Positions 23,909 to 26,639 of a stretch of DNA of 26,639 nt are shown here, in pieces. The position numbers and the translations under genes are program-made. The stretch comes from an uncultured Porphyromonadaceae bacterium (GTDB taxonomy: Bacteria > Bacteroidota > Bacteroidia > Bacteroidales > Muribaculaceae), in contig UQUV01000038.1 in the NCBI GenBank assembly GCA_900544305.1, forward strand, positions 1-26,639. Reading direction: 5' to 3'. Positions within the stretch are counted from its first letter, which is position 1. The number at the start of each line of letters is the position of its first letter. The notes below the pieces were generated by a model that saw nothing but the letters and a program-made list of their open reading frames with translations, was not told where the DNA came from and searched no databases.

Positions 23909-25522
23909 ATGAAAACGATACATATATTGAAAGCGTTTTGCGGACTGGCGCTGCTTGCTACCGCTACTTCATGTAATGACTGGCTCTTGGAAGAGTCGCC
24001 GGGCAAAACAGGGCTGGACGATTTCTTTACATCAGGAAACACTGCCATTCAGGTAGTGAATGCCTGCTACACTCCGTTGGCATGGGAGTTCAATTCAACT
24101 TATTTCTCTGAATGGTTTATCGGCGACGTTGTTTCGGACGATGCCTTGAAAGGCGGTCAGAACATCACGGATATGGCCGATGTCTACGACTTGGAGAACT
24201 TCAAGACAAATGCCAACAACACAATGCTTCTTGATTTCTACCGTGCGCAGTATCAGGGTATTGCCCGTTGTAATCTGGCTATTCAGGAAGTGGCGAAGGT
24301 GGATGCCGATACGACAATGACCGAGAGCCGTAAAAACTGCCTGTTGGGCGAAGCTCACTTCATGCGCGCCTACTATTATTTCCGCCTTGTGCGTGTGTTC
24401 GGCGGTGTGCCTTATGTGGATTTCGTAATCGACAGTTCTTCAAAATGGCAGCAACCGCGTGCCAGCGAAGCAACCGTTTATGAAAATATCGTAAAAGATC
24501 TTGAAATTGCAGAACCGCTGTTGTGGAACAAGAGCGAGTATGCTGACGAAGATCTCGGACGTGCTACTAAGGGTGCTGCACAGGCCATGCTGTTGAAGAC
24601 TTATCTTTATATGGGTGGTCACATTGATCCTGCATATTTTGCAAAGGCTTACGAATGGGGTCAGAAATTCCGTACCGAACAATATGAAACGGGCGAATAC
24701 AGCTTGAATCCGAATTATGCCGACAACTTTACGATGGCAGGCGAAAACGGTCCGGAATCTGTATTTGAAATCCAATATATGGCAGAACCGACCAGCGACT
24801 ATGGTGAAGGCTTTGGCTTTACCCGCGGTACGTTCACAACTATCCTTACTCGTTGCCGTGCCACTGCTCTCGGTGCAGGCTGGGGATTCAATCACCCGAC
24901 ACAAAACCTGTATGACGAGTTTGAAGCCGGCGACCCTCGTCGCGACGCTACAATCATCAATCCTACCGATGACCAGCTTGACAACCCTGAACAGGAAATC
25001 TATCTGGGCAGCCGCTATTACAACCGCAAGTCAGCCTATATCGAAGACGGTATCTATGTTACGCTTGACCACGCAACCCGCAGCCCGGTTAACTATCGTC
25101 TGATTCGTGCTTCCGATGTGCTGTTGATGTATGCCGAAGCTGCTCTTGAAAGCGGTAAGGACATTGCCGGTGCCAAATGGGCGTTGGAAGAAGTGCGCAA
25201 GCGTGCCCGTGGAGGAAATGACGCTATTCTTCCGGCATTCCCTAACTATAACGGCTATAGCGACAATACGGACGACTTGCGCAAGGCAATCCGCCACGAA
25301 CGCCGTGTGGAACTTGCTATGGAAGGCCACCGCTGGTTTGACCTTTGCCGTTGGGGTATCGCTTATGAAGTGATGGACAAGGATAACGGTTCGTACGGCA
25401 AGAACGAAACTCCGGAGGCACGTGCTGAAATGGCTTCGTTTATCAAAGGCAAACACGAACTCTTCCCGATTCCTTCTCAGGAAATCAACTTGAACCCGAT
25501 GGATCAAAATCCTGGATACTAA
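23909..25522 (+). CDS. SusD/RagB-family surface nutrient-binding lipoprotein
   Basis: A 537-residue lipoprotein that caps the SusC barrel and captures the ligand. A signal peptide with lipobox ATSC puts the lipidated Cys at residue 22. Helical TPR-like repeats typical of SusD follow (for example LGEAHFMRAYYYFRLVRVFGGVPY), and the C-terminal RagB/SusD hallmark is clear (AIRHERRVELAMEGHRWFDL, then HELFPIPSQEINLNP). Aromatic residues forming the binding platform cannot be picked out reliably without a model. It follows susC by 20 bases. Confidence 0.96.
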   Translation: MKTIHILKAFCGLALLATATSCNDWLLEESPGKTGLDDFFTSGNTAIQVVNACYTPLAWEFNSTYFSEWFIGDVVSDDALKGGQNITDMADVYDLENFKTNANNTMLLDFYRAQYQGIARCNLAIQEVAKVDADTTMTESRKNCLLGEAHFMRAYYYFRLVRVFGGVPYVDFVIDSSSKWQQPRASEATVYENIVKDLEIAEPLLWNKSEYADEDLGRATKGAAQAMLLKTYLYMGGHIDPAYFAKAYEWGQKFRTEQYETGEYSLNPNYADNFTMAGENGPESVFEIQYMAEPTSDYGEGFGFTRGTFTTILTRCRATALGAGWGFNHPTQNLYDEFEAGDPRRDATIINPTDDQLDNPEQEIYLGSRYYNRKSAYIEDGIYVTLDHATRSPVNYRLIRASDVLLMYAEAALESGKDIAGAKWALEEVRKRARGGNDAILPAFPNYNGYSDNTDDLRKAIRHERRVELAMEGHRWFDLCRWGIAYEVMDKDNGSYGKNETPEARAEMASFIKGKHELFPIPSQEINLNPMDQNPGY

Positions 25523-25548
25523 TTTAACAAAAACAATAAAAACAACCC

Positions 25549-25574
25549 GATGGCGGGTTCTAACGCCCGCCATC
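25549..25574 (+). other. Intercistronic hairpin between susD and the third PUL gene
   Basis: GATGGCGGG (25549-25557) pairs perfectly with CCCGCCATC (25566-25574) with an 8-base loop. No T-run follows (TTAAAAAATT), so it is unlikely to stop transcription fully. It may stabilise or partly attenuate the message, giving different amounts of susD and the downstream gene. Confidence 0.5.
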
Positions 25575-25608
25575 TTAAAAAATTACAAACTCTCAAAAAA
25601 ATTTAGCT

Positions 25609-26568
25609 ATGAAAAGAATGACTCTTTTGGCTGCTATGGCAGTATGTGGATTGGGTTTTGCAAATGCTCAGTTCGTTGGTGACCCTTCTTTGGAACAAAC
25701 AAAGGACAAAGGTGAAGTTTTTGATATCCTTCAATTGGATGCAGCTTCTGTTGAAATTTTGAAAAATGCAGGAAAGACAGTTCACGAATACACTCTGGAC
25801 AACGTAACACGTTGCTTCTATATTTGGGATAACACATTTGTTGCCGGTGACGGTTCTTATCCTGGTGTTGACTTCCAGATGGAAGGTTATACTTCACTTG
25901 AAGTAGGAACTGTAGGTTGGTCTGGTGCCGGCTTTACTGTTGTAGAAGACGGTGGCAACAACTATATTGACTTGAACCACATTTCTGACGATACTCGTTT
26001 CCACATGGGCTTGCGCAGCTCTAACCCTGCATCTGCTATTGCTGTGATTTTCGGTGACGGTCAGCTCGCTGGTAAAACAAATATGAAGTGGTCTCCGGCC
26101 AAGTTGTCTGTTGGTAACACAGCATTCGTTGACGGTGGCGCTACTTATCCTCTTGTTGGTGACTTCGACCGTGAAGGTGGCGACTGGGTGGCTATCGATA
26201 TGTCATTGGCTGACATGAAGAAATTCTATCCTTCATTCGACTATACTCCTTGTAATTTCACTGGTAACATCTACTCTGTACTCGGTGGCGGTGTAACTGG
26301 TACAACTATCAGCATCGACGCTGTTTATTTGTATGGTCCTCAAGGTCAGGGCAGCGTTGAAGGTGTTGCAACTGACGATGTTCAGGTAATCGTTTCTAAC
26401 CGTACAATCAACGTTCTTGGCAACGAAAACAACGGTTTCGAACTTTACAACATCTCTGGACAACTGGTTAAGAAATCAACAACTTCAATCATGGGTGTTG
26501 AAGATTTGAACGCTGGTCTTTATATCGTAAAAGCAGGCAACGCAGTTGAAAAAGTTGTAGTGAAATAA
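25609..26568 (+). CDS. Secreted T9SS-tailed protein, putative surface glycan-binding protein
   Basis: A 319-residue protein with a signal peptide ending at ANA (residue 20). The body (about 30-245) is a beta-rich, Gly/aromatic/Asp-rich module resembling a carbohydrate-binding or lectin-like sandwich (CFYIWDNTF, VDFQMEGYTSLEVG, GVTGTTISIDAVYLYG). The last 65 residues are a T9SS type-A-like sorting tail: ELYNISGQLVKK, a linker, then LNAGLYIVKAGNAVEKVVVK. It is not a recognised SusE/SusF or enzyme. Being third in the susCD operon, it probably binds the same glycan at the cell surface. Codon use (GGT, GTT, GCT rich) differs from the housekeeping genes and suggests high expression. Confidence 0.75.
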   Translation: MKRMTLLAAMAVCGLGFANAQFVGDPSLEQTKDKGEVFDILQLDAASVEILKNAGKTVHEYTLDNVTRCFYIWDNTFVAGDGSYPGVDFQMEGYTSLEVGTVGWSGAGFTVVEDGGNNYIDLNHISDDTRFHMGLRSSNPASAIAVIFGDGQLAGKTNMKWSPAKLSVGNTAFVDGGATYPLVGDFDREGGDWVAIDMSLADMKKFYPSFDYTPCNFTGNIYSVLGGGVTGTTISIDAVYLYGPQGQGSVEGVATDDVQVIVSNRTINVLGNENNGFELYNISGQLVKKSTTSIMGVEDLNAGLYIVKAGNAVEKVVVK

Positions 26569-26596
26569 TTGTTCTTTTATTCGACATTATTACTGG

Positions 26597-26611
26597 TGCG
26601 ATAAAATCGCA
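26597..26611 (+). other. Short hairpin after the T9SS-tailed gene
   Basis: TGCGAT (26597-26602) pairs with ATCGCA (26606-26611), loop AAA, followed closely by GGTTTTAA. It is a weak terminator candidate 28 bases after the stop; the operon may continue past the window edge. Confidence 0.3.
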
Positions 26612-26639
26612 TTGGTTTTAAATGTCACCAAATAACGAG

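Noticed and set aside
1..26639. CRISPR arrays, insertion sequences, prophage, tRNA or rRNA genes
   Set aside because: No regularly spaced direct repeats, transposase or integrase frames, or tRNA/rRNA signatures were seen by eye on either strand.

Overview
The window looks like chromosomal DNA of a Bacteroidales-type bacterium (phylum Bacteroidota). Three things support this. Most promoters I can find match the Bacteroidota -7 element TAnnTTTG, often with a TTTG or TTG about 18-21 bases upstream, and there are almost no Shine-Dalgarno sequences. There is a SusC/SusD pair. Two secreted proteins end in type IX secretion (T9SS)-like sorting tails. I cannot name the genus from the sequence alone.

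Layout. 1-1600: intergenic inverted repeats, then an OmpA-like/DUF3575 envelope gene cut in two by an in-frame TAG. 1686-2710: a secreted endonuclease/exonuclease/phosphatase-family protein with its own promoter and a shared terminator. 2727-8983 (minus strand): a surface leucine-rich-repeat (BspA-type) protein, trmB, mrp, bcp, recA, a hairpin terminator or attenuator, proC and a tail-less ssb. 9033-10194 (minus): a LexA/S24-type self-cleaving repressor translationally coupled to a small four-helix membrane protein, with operator-like palindromes in front. 10196-10760: about 560 bp without a convincing gene, holding a minus-strand promoter, many inverted repeats and a strong minus-strand terminator, which is my best candidate for an undescribed structured RNA or long leader. 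10762-15115 (minus): pheT-yebC as an operon, and an RluA/RluD-family pseudouridine synthase. 15325-17150 (plus): psd, pssA and a DUF4834 protein, a phosphatidylethanolamine synthesis operon. 17223-17387 (plus): a promoter-like sequence and a strong terminator about 130 nt apart with no ORF, a candidate small RNA. 17433-26611: a polysaccharide-utilisation-type locus with a membrane-spanning regulator (minus) diverging from susC, susD and a secreted T9SS-tailed protein.

How the genes work together. The regulator has a periplasmic propeller-like sensor, a Y_Y_Y domain, one membrane helix, a coiled coil and a LuxR-type DNA-binding end, so it could carry a periplasmic glycan signal straight to DNA. 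Its likely target is the susC promoter at 20631-20663. SusC (TonB-dependent transporter) and SusD (surface glycan-binding lipoprotein) would import the ligand. The third gene is probably an additional surface binding protein. No glycoside hydrolase lies inside the window, so the substrate cannot be assigned. The psd/pssA operon makes phosphatidylserine and decarboxylates it to phosphatidylethanolamine. The rest is mainly housekeeping: DNA repair, proline synthesis, tRNA modification and tRNA charging.

Most of the window is ordinary core genome. The observations most worth checking are the candidate RNA region 10196-10653, the candidate small RNA 17260-17387, the interrupted gene at 406-1593, and the S24 repressor/membrane protein module. 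No CRISPR array, insertion sequence, prophage, rRNA or tRNA gene was seen.
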